Of a stretch of DNA of 64,000 bases, positions 16,123-24,561 are shown in pieces (positions within the stretch are counted from its first letter, which is position 1; each line of letters starts with the position of its first letter). The stretch is from an uncultured Lachnospiraceae bacterium. GTDB taxonomy: Bacteria > Bacillota > Clostridia > Lachnospirales > Lachnospiraceae. The DNA lies in contig CAJUJK010000006.1 of the NCBI GenBank assembly GCA_910586705.1, positions 96,771-160,770 of the forward strand. The letters are read 5' to 3'. Below the pieces are notes generated by a model. The model worked only from the letters and a program-made list of their open reading frames with translations. It was not told where the DNA came from and did no database searches. The translations under genes were made by a program, and so were the position numbers.

Positions 16123-17406
16123 CTACTGTGCACTTCCATGTGCGGCTTCATACTCTTGTACCATGCGGATGATATCCCTGTTGTATCTCTGCCAGCTCGT
16201 ATCGAAATTTTTTAAGAACGCGTCCCGGTCCTTTTCGATGAGGAACGTCTGCAGGAGCGCATCCACCGACATCTCGGACGGATAATAGTGATCCTGATAG
16301 TCTGTCATGTTGCCGCTTGCGATAAATTCTGTCATGCCGTCCAGAATGACAGGTAACGTAAAGCTTCCCTTTTTACACGGAACAGATGTCTGTGCGTCAA
16401 TGTATTTCTGCAGGGTGTCATCCTCATACAGGAAGTTTAACACCTCGTATGCCGCTTCCTTGTTTTTGCAGTCCTTGGTCACACAGAAACCCAGATCGAT
16501 TCCTGAATTCAGCGTCCTGTCTTCCTTCCCGTCGCTTGCCGGCATAACGAAGGAATCCATCTTCAGATCCGGATTCCCTGACAGGATCTGGGGCGCCGCG
16601 TAACTTCCGATCGGGTACATGGCGGATTCCCCTCTGGCAAAAGCGGTGCAGGCGTCATTATAGTTGTAGGCAAATGGATCGTCCGGCCCGTAAGGCAGAA
16701 GCGCCATATACTTTTCCGCAAGCTCGCCGTACTCGTCGGTAAATGTAGTCAGCCCCTTATTCACCTGCTTGGTCGTGTCAGACGGCGCAAGTTCCACCGC
16801 CATCGCGTTCCAAGGCGCCAGACAGGTCCATGTGTCCTTGAAGCCAAAGTAGAACGGCAGGATGCCTTCCGCCGCAATCTCATCGCACAGCGCCGTCAGT
16901 TCATCCCATGTTTCCGGGATCTGCCAGCCGTGCTGTTCAAACATTTCCCTGTTGTAGAGAACGCCCGCCGCGTTCGCCGCATAGGGCAAAATGTAAGTGC
17001 CGTCCACAGGGACAAGTTCCAGCGCCTCGGCAATTTCCAGATACCCTTCGTTGACATCCTTCATCCCCTCATACCCGGAGATGTCCGCCAGTATGTCGGC
17101 ATCCACAAAGTAGGAATAGTTGATGTCCCCGCCGATTCCGATGATGTCCGGGTAGTCCTCCCTGATAAACCTTGTCTTCAGAATCGCCATCGCGTCGTTA
17201 GGCGAACTGATGGTCAGATGGATGTCATCATGGGTGGCGTTGAACGCATCCTCCACCGTCTTAAAATAGTTCGCCGCCTCCGGCTTATACTGCACAATCT
17301 CAACTTCAATCTTTCCGTCCGTGGAATCACCGCATCCCCAGACGAATGGCACCATCGCAGTCATACATGCTGTCAGCGCCAGACTCCTAAATCCCTTTCT
17401 CTTCAT
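16123..17406 (-). CDS. extracellular sugar-binding lipoprotein, MsmE-like
   Basis: A 427-residue solute-binding protein. N-terminus: MKRKG, a hydrophobic stretch and the lipobox FVWGC, so it is lipid-anchored outside. The body fits SBP family 1: EDAFNATHDDIHLTISS, IGIGGDINYSYFVDADILADISGY, GVLYNREMFEQHGWQIPETWDELTALCDEIAAEG and the C-terminal VDALLQTFL region. It delivers the sugar to the two permeases encoded next. It is the first gene of the operon and divergent from an AraC-type activator gene, an arrangement matching the Streptococcus msm and raf loci. Confidence 0.9.
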   Translation of the reverse strand: MKRKGFRSLALTACMTAMVPFVWGCGDSTDGKIEVEIVQYKPEAANYFKTVEDAFNATHDDIHLTISSPNDAMAILKTRFIREDYPDIIGIGGDINYSYFVDADILADISGYEGMKDVNEGYLEIAEALELVPVDGTYILPYAANAAGVLYNREMFEQHGWQIPETWDELTALCDEIAAEGILPFYFGFKDTWTCLAPWNAMAVELAPSDTTKQVNKGLTTFTDEYGELAEKYMALLPYGPDDPFAYNYNDACTAFARGESAMYPIGSYAAPQILSGNPDLKMDSFVMPASDGKEDRTLNSGIDLGFCVTKDCKNKEAAYEVLNFLYEDDTLQKYIDAQTSVPCKKGSFTLPVILDGMTEFIASGNMTDYQDHYYPSEMSVDALLQTFLIEKDRDAFLKNFDTSWQRYNRDIIRMVQEYEAAHGSAQ

Positions 17407-17552
17407 TGCCCTTCTCCTTCCTTTTTGGAATATAACGTGTCAAAAGCAGATCTAAGTTGATTCGTTTCACTCATTGTAACATGCCATAATGCTTGCAAAA
17501 ATAGCGTCATTTTGCTCGTTTTATATCTTTATGCACGTTTTTCGCCCATATG

Positions 17553-17582
17553 TTGAAGTGACCACGCATTTTGGTATATACT
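17553..17582 (+). promoter_or_regulatory. promoter of the AraC-type regulator gene
   Basis: TTGAAG (17553-17558), 18 nt, TATACT (17577-17582), 23 nt before ATG 17605. The remaining part of 17407-17552 must hold the promoter and activator sites of the divergent transport operon; I could not fix them. Confidence 0.5.
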
Positions 17583-17604
17583 AATGTGAGAATGGAGGGT
17601 ACCC

Positions 17605-18456
17605 ATGAGCGAAGTTATCTTCTCGGTTTTTCCAAGTGAAAATTTTGTGGATCTGGGATTGTATCAGTTTGGGTGGGAACAGTGCACGCCCTCCCACTCC
17701 TTTGGTCCGGCGGCGAGAAACCATTATCTGTTCCACTACTGTCTCTCCGGCACGGGCACTTTGTTTGCCGATAATTCCCACGGCGAATCGGTGCGCTACC
17801 AGATCAAAAGCGGACAGGGCTTTATGCTCTTCCCTAATCAAGTATGCATGTACATTGCAGATTATGATATCCCATGGGAATATACATGGATTGAATTTGA
17901 CGGCCTGCGCGCCAGAGAGACCGTGCAGCTGGCAGGGCTTACGACTGACCAGCCGGTCTACAAAGCGCGCTATAAAGACATTGCCGAGACGATGAAGGAC
18001 GAAATGCTCTACATCGTAAACCACAGGAACGAATCTCCGTTCCATCTGATCGGACATCTGTACCTGTTCATAGACAGTTTTGTCCGCGCCTCCACCTCCA
18101 CGCAGATCGGCAAGGGAAACAGCCTGCGCGACTTCTATATCAAAGAGGCGTTCACCTTTATCGAACAGAACTTCCAGAACGACATTACCGTAGAAGATAT
18201 CGCTGCCTCCTGCGGCTTAAACCGGAGCTATTTCGGGAAAATTTTTCACGAAAACACAGGGAAATCACCTCAGGCATTTCTGATCTCCTACCGCATGACC
18301 AAGGCGGCGGAGCTGTTGAAGCTGACCGAACTTTCCGTGGCAGATATCGGAAACGCGGTGGGGTACCCTAACCAGCTCCATTTCTCCAGAGCCTTCAAAA
18401 ATGTGTATGGAATTTCGCCAAGACAATGGCGCACGGAAAACAGACCTTCCATTTAA
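17605..18456 (+). CDS. AraC family transcriptional regulator, MsmR-like
   Basis: A 283-residue activator. The N-terminal cupin-type sugar-binding domain covers about residues 15-150 (HYCLSGTGTLFAD, GFMLFPNQVCMYIADYDIPWEYTWIEFDG). The C-terminal domain has two helix-turn-helix motifs: ITVEDIAASCGLNRSYFGKIFHENTGKSPQAFLISYRM and LSVADIGNAVGYPNQLHFSRAFKNVYGISPRQWR. The start follows GGAGGG at a normal distance. Divergent position next to the sugar transport operon, as with MsmR and RafR, indicates that it activates that operon when an alpha-galactoside binds. Confidence 0.9.
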   Translation: MSEVIFSVFPSENFVDLGLYQFGWEQCTPSHSFGPAARNHYLFHYCLSGTGTLFADNSHGESVRYQIKSGQGFMLFPNQVCMYIADYDIPWEYTWIEFDGLRARETVQLAGLTTDQPVYKARYKDIAETMKDEMLYIVNHRNESPFHLIGHLYLFIDSFVRASTSTQIGKGNSLRDFYIKEAFTFIEQNFQNDITVEDIAASCGLNRSYFGKIFHENTGKSPQAFLISYRMTKAAELLKLTELSVADIGNAVGYPNQLHFSRAFKNVYGISPRQWRTENRPSI

Positions 18457-18466
18457 AGAATAACTG

Positions 18467-18496
18467 TTGACGTACTGTTTTCACATCAAGTATAAT
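18467..18496 (+). promoter_or_regulatory. sigma-A-type promoter of the FIST/MCP unit
   Basis: TTGACG (18467-18472), 18 nt, TATAAT (18491-18496), 50 nt before the start at 18546. No sigma-D (flagellar) consensus is seen, so the pair may be expressed independently of the flagellar regulon. Confidence 0.65.
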
Positions 18497-18545
18497 TTTA
18501 TCTGTACAGCATAAAGAAAATACATAAGGAAGCGAGGTCAACATT

Positions 18546-19601
18546 TTGAGACAGTTTTTTGGTATGAGCCCAAGCGGCAATCTGGAGGAGGCGCTCCACG
18601 GTCTGAAAGACCCACAGTTGATTATGCTTTTGTCCAACAATGAACAGTTTGAGGATCATGTAAAAAAATTAGAATCCCTTTTCCCCGGCGTCCCCAGTAT
18701 CGGCTGTATCGGCATGAGCTACGATGTCCGGGTCGTCGAGAAGGGTGTGGGCGTCATCGCCTATTATGACGGCATAAACGCCGTGGCAAACGTACTGGAG
18801 CATGTGTCAGTCATGCCTGTAAAATACATCGGGCGGCTGCAGAAAGACATACATAGCATTAAGAGTTCCGGCAGAGATACGGTGTGCATCGATTTCTGTT
18901 CTGGAAACGACGCCTGTGTATTGACTACCATCTACAGCGCTTTACAGCGCAGCAACATCTCGCTGGTCGGCGGTACCGGCGACGGGGGAAAGGTCTCGGC
19001 AAACGGAAAGGTCTATGAAGATGCCGTTGCCTACGCGCTGATCAAAAACCTGAACGGCAAGGTGAAGGCATACAAGGAAAACATTTACCACCAGCTTGGT
19101 AATTACCGCTTTGTGGCGTCGGGAACGGACAAGGCTAACTACCGGCTCGGGCAGCTGAACGGGAAGCCCGCCAAACAGGTATACCAGAACATTCTCCATG
19201 TGACGGAGGAACAGATTTCCACCCAGACGTTCAAAAATCCTTTCGGAAAAATCAACGGAAACGACACATGTATTATCTCCATCAAAGAGGTCAGCGGTAA
19301 CTCGCTGACGTGTTTCCGGCAGGTAAACGACTCCGATGTGCTGATTCTTCTGGAACTGGGCGACTACCGACAGATTGTGCGGGACACCATACAGACGATC
19401 AAAAATGATTTCCAGAGAATATCGGCTGTGTTCTCTGTAAACTGCCTGTTCCGTTATCTGCTCTTCACCGACCACCATTACATGAAGGATTATCTGATGG
19501 ACATGAGCACTCTTGGACACCATGCCGGTCTGGTCGGATATGGCGAACACTACAACAACCGCTTTGTCAACCAGTCCATGACATGTGTGGTATTTGAGTA
19601 A
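18546..19601 (+). CDS. FIST domain sensor protein
   Basis: A 351-residue soluble protein made of a FIST N domain (about residues 20-195: [35 protein letters not shown], then [32 protein letters not shown]) and a FIST C domain (about 215-335, ending [27 protein letters not shown]). FIST domains are sensory modules thought to bind small ligands such as amino acids and are found with chemoreceptors and diguanylate cyclases. The start codon is probably TTG 18546 behind GCGAGG; ATG 18564 is the alternative. The gene is followed after 13 nt by a cytoplasmic chemoreceptor gene, so it likely feeds that receptor. Confidence 0.85.
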   Translation: MRQFFGMSPSGNLEEALHGLKDPQLIMLLSNNEQFEDHVKKLESLFPGVPSIGCIGMSYDVRVVEKGVGVIAYYDGINAVANVLEHVSVMPVKYIGRLQKDIHSIKSSGRDTVCIDFCSGNDACVLTTIYSALQRSNISLVGGTGDGGKVSANGKVYEDAVAYALIKNLNGKVKAYKENIYHQLGNYRFVASGTDKANYRLGQLNGKPAKQVYQNILHVTEEQISTQTFKNPFGKINGNDTCIISIKEVSGNSLTCFRQVNDSDVLILLELGDYRQIVRDTIQTIKNDFQRISAVFSVNCLFRYLLFTDHHYMKDYLMDMSTLGHHAGLVGYGEHYNNRFVNQSMTCVVFE

Positions 19602-19614
19602 GGGAGGCGTAGAG

Positions 19615-20538
19615 ATGAAATTCAGAAAAAAATCCCAGCAGGAAGAAAAAACCCTTGATCCGATCGTCTATGTGGTGGAGAGCCTTCAGGGCTACCGCAG
19701 CGCCCTGATCCAGAGCGAGGTGGACTCCCTGCACGAACTGAGCATGGTCCGTCATTCCTTCGGCAATGTGCTGCACGACTCCGAATCGCTGAGAGAATCC
19801 CTCTCAGACTTCGAGCAGACTTTTTCCAGCATCAATACCGTGTCCGCACAGTTTGCATCCGTAAAAGACAATATTTTCGAGTCCGTCAGTCAGGTACAGG
19901 GCAAGGTCGAGACACTCAAAAGCAGTTCCCTTCAGGTCGCAAACCACTTTGAGGAGATGCAGAGCACCTTCGACACCTTCCAGCTCTCCTTAAATGAGAT
20001 CCGCAAATGTATGGGCAGGATCGTGTCCATCGCAGACCAGACAAACATTCTCTCCCTCAACGCTTCCATCGAGGCGGCAAGGGCAGGGGAACAGGGAAAG
20101 GGCTTTGCCACGGTGGCGGGCGAGATCAAGAGCCTGTCTGAGGAGATCAAAAACCTTGTGTCCATGGTGGATTCCAGTGTGGGTGAGGTGGAGAGCGGAA
20201 CCGACCAGCTCCACGCCAGCATCCAGACCTCGCATCAGGCGCTGGAGGAAAGTCTCACGAAAGTGGATGAAACCTATGCCATGTTTGACAAGATCACGCA
20301 GGCGGCGGGCGGCGCGGAATCCGTGCAGACAGAAATCTCGGGAGTCATCGACGACTCAAAGAGCAAATTACATACCCTAAGCAGTTTCTTTGAAAAGATG
20401 AAAAACCACTATGATACGGTTATGCAGCACATCAACCGGGTCAGCAGCATGGGGACGACCAAAAGCGCGATGTACGAGGATATCGACAATATGATGGCGC
20501 AGATTCCCCCCATTATTGACGACTATAATGCCGGTTAA
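19615..20538 (+). CDS. cytoplasmic methyl-accepting chemotaxis protein
   Basis: A 307-residue receptor without any membrane segment or signal peptide. The first 100 residues form a coiled-coil-rich region, and the signalling tip [20 protein letters not shown] followed by [12 protein letters not shown] lies near residues 145-180, with coiled coil on both sides. The tip sequence is the highly conserved CheA/CheW-binding hairpin. ATG 19615 is preceded by GGGAGG; the same frame is open ten codons upstream. With no ligand domain of its own, it most likely takes its signal from the FIST protein encoded just upstream, forming a two-piece cytosolic receptor. Confidence 0.9.
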   Translation: MKFRKKSQQEEKTLDPIVYVVESLQGYRSALIQSEVDSLHELSMVRHSFGNVLHDSESLRESLSDFEQTFSSINTVSAQFASVKDNIFESVSQVQGKVETLKSSSLQVANHFEEMQSTFDTFQLSLNEIRKCMGRIVSIADQTNILSLNASIEAARAGEQGKGFATVAGEIKSLSEEIKNLVSMVDSSVGEVESGTDQLHASIQTSHQALEESLTKVDETYAMFDKITQAAGGAESVQTEISGVIDDSKSKLHTLSSFFEKMKNHYDTVMQHINRVSSMGTTKSAMYEDIDNMMAQIPPIIDDYNAG

Positions 20539-20565
20539 CCTGCTCTTAAACCTAAGAAAAGAGCA

Positions 20566-20600
20566 AGAACTCTCCCATTGCGGGAGAGTTCTCTATTTTT
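20566..20600. terminator. terminator between the MCP gene and the GGDEF gene
   Basis: AGAACTCTCCC and GGGAGAGTTCT pair perfectly around ATTGC, followed by CTATTTTTT on the plus strand. A second, weaker stem (TGCTCTT with AAGAGCA, 20541-20565) lies just before it. It can terminate the chemoreceptor transcript and overlaps the stop region of the convergent gene. Confidence 0.8.
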
Positions 20601-22563
20601 TCCCTTTCGTTCCCAGAAACGTCGGATCGCTCTGAAACGCCTTAAACTTACGCGCAATGTCCGCCTCGGGCAGTACACAGTGATAAATCTCCAGCCCGGC
20701 AATCTTGCCGTGGAAGGACTTCTGGTACTCGTCCCCGCCTATGACCACCCGCTCCGGCACCTTCAGGTTCGGCGCGCGGTCCTTGCTGCCGATCAGCATA
20801 CCGTTAAAATACAGTCTGACCAGTCCCGTGATCACATCGCAGGAGACGCACATATAGGACCACTCTCCCGGCACCGCGTGTCTGCCGAAAATATCGAACC
20901 ACTCGTTCACTTCCCTGTCGTCCTTCATGCGGAACACACAGCTGCAGATCGCATCCGAGGGCACCAGACTGATGAAACCGTCCAGATAAGTGACGTAAAA
21001 TACACTCGTCCATGCCTGCATTTCCGCCGTGTTGACCCACAGACAGATCGTATAGCTCTCGCTGTACATGACGGATTTCGGCAGCACAACGATATTTTCT
21101 CCCACCTTGCCTCCCGGGAAGGAAAGCGCCATCTGCCCCGCCACCACGCCGGTGTCATAGGTAATGCCCTCTCCCCGGATTTCCCCTTCGTTCTTTCCCT
21201 CCGCATCCTTCAGATGGTGGTCGAAAGAATAGACCGTGGGAATGCGGTTGCTGACAAAGAAATAGCGGTCGTTATACATTTCAAAAAAGCGCGCCGGCGG
21301 CTGCGGCTTCCCGTAAAAGTCACCCAGCCCCAGCTGTGCGCCGTAGTTTGCCAGCGCTCCCGCCTGCACGGTATTTTCAATGCCCTGCGCCACGATCATA
21401 AACTGCAGATCCCTGCCGAGACCTATGAGATTGCGGAACAGAAGAAGCGGACGTCTGTCATTGCCTTTATCCGACTTGAGAAGTCTGGGGTCCAGCTTCA
21501 GAATGCTTGCCGGAACCTGCTGCAATACCTTGAAGGAAGAAGCGGAGCCAAAGTTTTCAATCGCTATCTCAAAGCCCATCTCAGACAGGACTTCCACCGC
21601 GCATACAATCTTCTCTCCCCGCCCGAGGAAACTCTCCTCCTCGATGCAGAGCTTGATCTCCTCCGGTCTGACCTGATAGGTTTCCAGACATTTTCTGATA
21701 TGATCCAGACCGTCCGCCTGCAAAATCGTTCTGGCGGAGAGACGGACATAAATCTGCAGTTCCTTAAAAACAGTATCCTGCCACTTCTGTTTCCAACGGC
21801 AGATCTGTTCAAATATCATCTTATCCAGCCGGGTAATCACACCGTACTGCTCCAGCACGGGAATAAAGGTTTCCTCCTCCAGAATTTCCTTCCCCGGAAA
21901 ATGCCAGTACAGCACCGCCTTCACCGCATACACGTCGGAGTTCTGCAGATAGATCATGGGCTGGAAACGCAGTTCAAACTCCTCCTCACGGAACGCGGTG
22001 AGCGCCCTGTCCTTCATCGCTTTCTGTTCAGCGAGCTGTTCCCGTATAACTTCATAGTTTACATAACTCCCTTTGCCGTTTTTCTTGACAAAGTACATCG
22101 CCTCGTCGCCCTGATCCAGAATCACGGACAGGTTTTCGGAAACGCGGCATCCCGCCACAAAACCGATGCTGAAAGAGAGAACCTCCCGCAGGGATTCGTC
22201 AAAGTCCTCCTTCAGTCTGTGCTGCAGCAGCGCAAACTCTTCTTCCGGCTCCTCCGCAAACGCGGCTGCGTCGCAGAGTACCACAAACTCGTCACCGCCC
22301 AGCCGCACCACAAGCTGTCCGGGAAACGCATCCTGCAAAAGGTCGCTCACAAACAGCAGAAGTTCGTCGCCCTTTGCATGGCCGTACACATCGTTTACCA
22401 GTTTAAAATTATCCACATCCATATAGAGACAGTGGACGCGCGCGCCTTCTGGCAGTCCGTCCCATATCTCATGGAGCCCTCTCCTGTTCGTCAGTCCCGT
22501 CAGATAGTCGGTATTTTTTTCACCGCCCGCCCGATCGATCAGGTCGCCGAATAAGCTTTTCAT
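20593..22563 (-). CDS. GGDEF / degenerate EAL / LamG-like domain protein
   Basis: A 656-residue protein with no signal peptide and no membrane helix. Residues about 15-165 are a GGDEF domain with intact RLGGDEFVVL and DVDNFKLVNDVYGHAKGD, so diguanylate cyclase activity is plausible; the RxxD inhibitory site is absent (FPGQ at that position). Residues about 175-430 are an EAL-like domain in which EAL is replaced (VKAVLYW) and the DDFG motif reads ENFGSA, so it is probably a non-catalytic c-di-GMP or partner-binding module. Residues about 445-650 look like a concanavalin/LamG jelly roll (SYTICLWVNTAEMQAW, YFNGMLIGSKDRAPN, KIAGLEIYHCVLPEADI). This C-terminal domain is normally extracellular; here it seems cytoplasmic. 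It converges on the chemoreceptor unit. Confidence 0.82.
   Translation of the reverse strand: MKSLFGDLIDRAGGEKNTDYLTGLTNRRGLHEIWDGLPEGARVHCLYMDVDNFKLVNDVYGHAKGDELLLFVSDLLQDAFPGQLVVRLGGDEFVVLCDAAAFAEEPEEEFALLQHRLKEDFDESLREVLSFSIGFVAGCRVSENLSVILDQGDEAMYFVKKNGKGSYVNYEVIREQLAEQKAMKDRALTAFREEEFELRFQPMIYLQNSDVYAVKAVLYWHFPGKEILEEETFIPVLEQYGVITRLDKMIFEQICRWKQKWQDTVFKELQIYVRLSARTILQADGLDHIRKCLETYQVRPEEIKLCIEEESFLGRGEKIVCAVEVLSEMGFEIAIENFGSASSFKVLQQVPASILKLDPRLLKSDKGNDRRPLLLFRNLIGLGRDLQFMIVAQGIENTVQAGALANYGAQLGLGDFYGKPQPPARFFEMYNDRYFFVSNRIPTVYSFDHHLKDAEGKNEGEIRGEGITYDTGVVAGQMALSFPGGKVGENIVVLPKSVMYSESYTICLWVNTAEMQAWTSVFYVTYLDGFISLVPSDAICSCVFRMKDDREVNEWFDIFGRHAVPGEWSYMCVSCDVITGLVRLYFNGMLIGSKDRAPNLKVPERVVIGGDEYQKSFHGKIAGLEIYHCVLPEADIARKFKAFQSDPTFLGTKGKK
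22058..22066 (+). repeat. TTTACATAA word, site 1
   Basis: Inside the GGDEF gene, codes S-Y-V-N as AGT TAT GTA AAC in a GC-rich context. Confidence 0.7.
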
Positions 22564-22686
22564 ATGTTATCCCCCACATACACAAACGCTACAGTTTCAT
22601 TATATAGAAAACGGGCCGCTGTTTCAACCGAAAACGGTATCACAGCAGCCCGTTGGCAATGGAGTGTATGCCCTAAAGTAATTTCC

Positions 22687-23574
22687 CTAGCCTTTGACCG
22701 CTCCAGCCGTCATACCCTCGATGAAGTATCTCTGGAAACAGAGGAAGATAATGAATACCGGGAGGATACCAAACATGGATCCTGCAATCAGTACATCGTA
22801 GTTGTTTCCGTAGGGTGTAAGCAGGGTGTTCAAACCAATCGGAAGCGTAAACTTCTCTGCGCTTCTGTATACAAGCATCGGCCAGAGCACGTTATTCCAT
22901 GAACCCATCGCGCACAGAATCGCCATAGCCGCAAACGCGGGCTTCGTGATCGGCATCATAATCTTGAAGCAGATACCGTACTCGGTGGCGCCGTCGATAC
23001 GCCCCGCATCCAGCAGGTCTTTTGGCAGTCCCGACATATACTGCCTGAAGAAGAAGATCGTGGACGCACCGCAGATACCCGGCAGCATCACGCCCCAGAT
23101 GGTGTCAACCAGCTTCAGGTTGATCATCTCCTTGTAGAGCGGGAGAATCAAGATCTCGAAGGGAACCATCATGGTTGCGATTACGAGGAAAAACAGGAAG
23201 TTTTTCAGCGGGTAATTATACATCGTCAGACCGTAAGCCACGATATAGCACACAAGCAGCGTCAGGAATACCGTGACGAGCATCAGTACCAAACTGTTCT
23301 TGTACCACATAAAGTACTTGTGACCATCCACATTGTTGCCAAACAGGTACGTGTAGTTGTTAAGTGTCATGGTGCTGAAATCCAGATTGATACTAAGACC
23401 CCGGCGGATCAGCTCCGTGCCGGGTCGGAAGGATGCAATCAAACCGGCAAACAGCGGATATACGATCAAGAAGGAGAGAACCGCAAACAGTGCCGTAGCG
23501 AACACGGTCAAAATATTTCTCTTAGTTCTCATTCCCATAGTTTCTTCGCCTTTTACAGAGGTTGTTTCTGCCAT
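22687..23574 (-). CDS. sugar ABC transporter permease, AraQ/LacG type
   Basis: A 295-residue permease with six hydrophobic segments, MMVPFEILILPLYKEMINLKLVDTIWGVMLP and the coupling loop DAGRIDGATEYGICFKIMMPITKP near residues 190-213, ending YFIEGMTAGAVKG, the standard C-terminus of LacG/AraQ-type proteins. It follows its partner permease with one base between stop and start. Genes for GH51 and GH43 arabinan enzymes further up in the same orientation suggest arabino-oligosaccharide import. No ATPase gene nearby. Confidence 0.9.
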   Translation of the reverse strand: MAETTSVKGEETMGMRTKRNILTVFATALFAVLSFLIVYPLFAGLIASFRPGTELIRRGLSINLDFSTMTLNNYTYLFGNNVDGHKYFMWYKNSLVLMLVTVFLTLLVCYIVAYGLTMYNYPLKNFLFFLVIATMMVPFEILILPLYKEMINLKLVDTIWGVMLPGICGASTIFFFRQYMSGLPKDLLDAGRIDGATEYGICFKIMMPITKPAFAAMAILCAMGSWNNVLWPMLVYRSAEKFTLPIGLNTLLTPYGNNYDVLIAGSMFGILPVFIIFLCFQRYFIEGMTAGAVKG

Positions 23575-23575
23575 A

Positions 23576-24481
23576 TTACTTTTCCTCCTTCCCTAATGTG
23601 CCGTTCACGACAAGCTGTACGATATTGATCGCCAGCGCTATCACGAGCAGGACGATACCTACCGCGCTGCCGTATCCGAGCTGGTTCTTGGTGATACCGC
23701 GCTTGTACAGATATCCCACGATGGTCAGACCGATGTTGTTCGGTGAATCGGGACCTGCCCACAACATGTAGGATTCCATGAACATCGCCAGACCTGCGTA
23801 CACGCTGATCGTCAGCACATAAACGGTGGTCGGTTTCAAAAGAGGAATGGTAACATACCGGAATTTCTGCCAGGCGGTCGCGCCGTCAATATCTGCCGCC
23901 TCATACATGGCGGTGTCAATCGCCTTCAATCCGGAAATAAAGTAGAGCATATTTACACCGGTCCATCTCCAGCACGCCACAAGTAAAAGGGCGCCGAGAC
24001 CGGTTGCTTTCATTTTCAGCCATTTAAAAGTGCCAAGTCCGAGAGCCGTCGTGATCACATTCATCTGACCGGTCGGATACTCGGAAAACATCAGTCTGAA
24101 AAGCGTACCAGAGATAACGACCGACGTAAGCGCCGGCACATACAGACATGCCTTCCAGAAGCCTTTCGCCTTCACCAGTCTGGAATCCATCAGCACCGCA
24201 AAGAACATCGGGAACGGAATCAGCAGAACCAGTGTCAGAACCATGTATTGAAAACTGTTTTTAATTGCCGTGTGAAATATTTTATCTTTTAAGAGTTTCT
24301 GGAAATTACTGATTCCCACCCATTCCGTACCGGTAGGTTTGATATCCTGAAAACTCATGGTGATGGTACTGCATAACGGATAAATCCAGAATAAAAGAAA
24401 ACTGATAATAAAAGGAAGCACGAACACATAGGGCGCCGCCTTTTGTGAATAGAAAAATTTTTTAAATTTATTCATACGCAC
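23576..24481 (-). CDS. sugar ABC transporter permease, AraP/LacF type
   Basis: A 301-residue permease. It starts with a basic segment and a first span APYVFVLPFIISFLLFWIYP, has the periplasm-equivalent insert FQDIKPTGTEWVGISNFQKLL common to MalF/LacF/AraP relatives, and the EAA loop EAADIDGATAWQKFRYVTIPLLKP near residues 194-217. The gene lies behind a stem-loop after the SBP gene and one base before the next permease gene, so it needs less expression than the SBP. Part of the first arabinan locus. Confidence 0.9.
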   Translation of the reverse strand: MRMNKFKKFFYSQKAAPYVFVLPFIISFLLFWIYPLCSTITMSFQDIKPTGTEWVGISNFQKLLKDKIFHTAIKNSFQYMVLTLVLLIPFPMFFAVLMDSRLVKAKGFWKACLYVPALTSVVISGTLFRLMFSEYPTGQMNVITTALGLGTFKWLKMKATGLGALLLVACWRWTGVNMLYFISGLKAIDTAMYEAADIDGATAWQKFRYVTIPLLKPTTVYVLTISVYAGLAMFMESYMLWAGPDSPNNIGLTIVGYLYKRGITKNQLGYGSAVGIVLLVIALAINIVQLVVNGTLGKEEK

Positions 24482-24523
24482 ACACTCCCAATCTTTGTCT
24501 ACTATACACCCATCCTACAACAA

Positions 24524-24551
24524 AGAGGGGATTGCATTCACAATCCCCTCT
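24524..24551 (-). terminator. intercistronic stem-loop between SBP and permease genes
   Basis: AGAGGGGATTG and CAATCCCCTCT pair perfectly around a 6-nt loop, about 10 nt after the SBP stop. A partial terminator at this point would give more SBP than permease. Confidence 0.7.
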
Positions 24552-24561
24552 ATTAAATTTA

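Noticed and set aside
20578..22554. 658-codon open frame on the plus strand
   Set aside because: It is the mirror frame of the GGDEF/EAL gene; the protein is His/Arg/Leu-rich with no domain, while the opposite strand has clear motifs.
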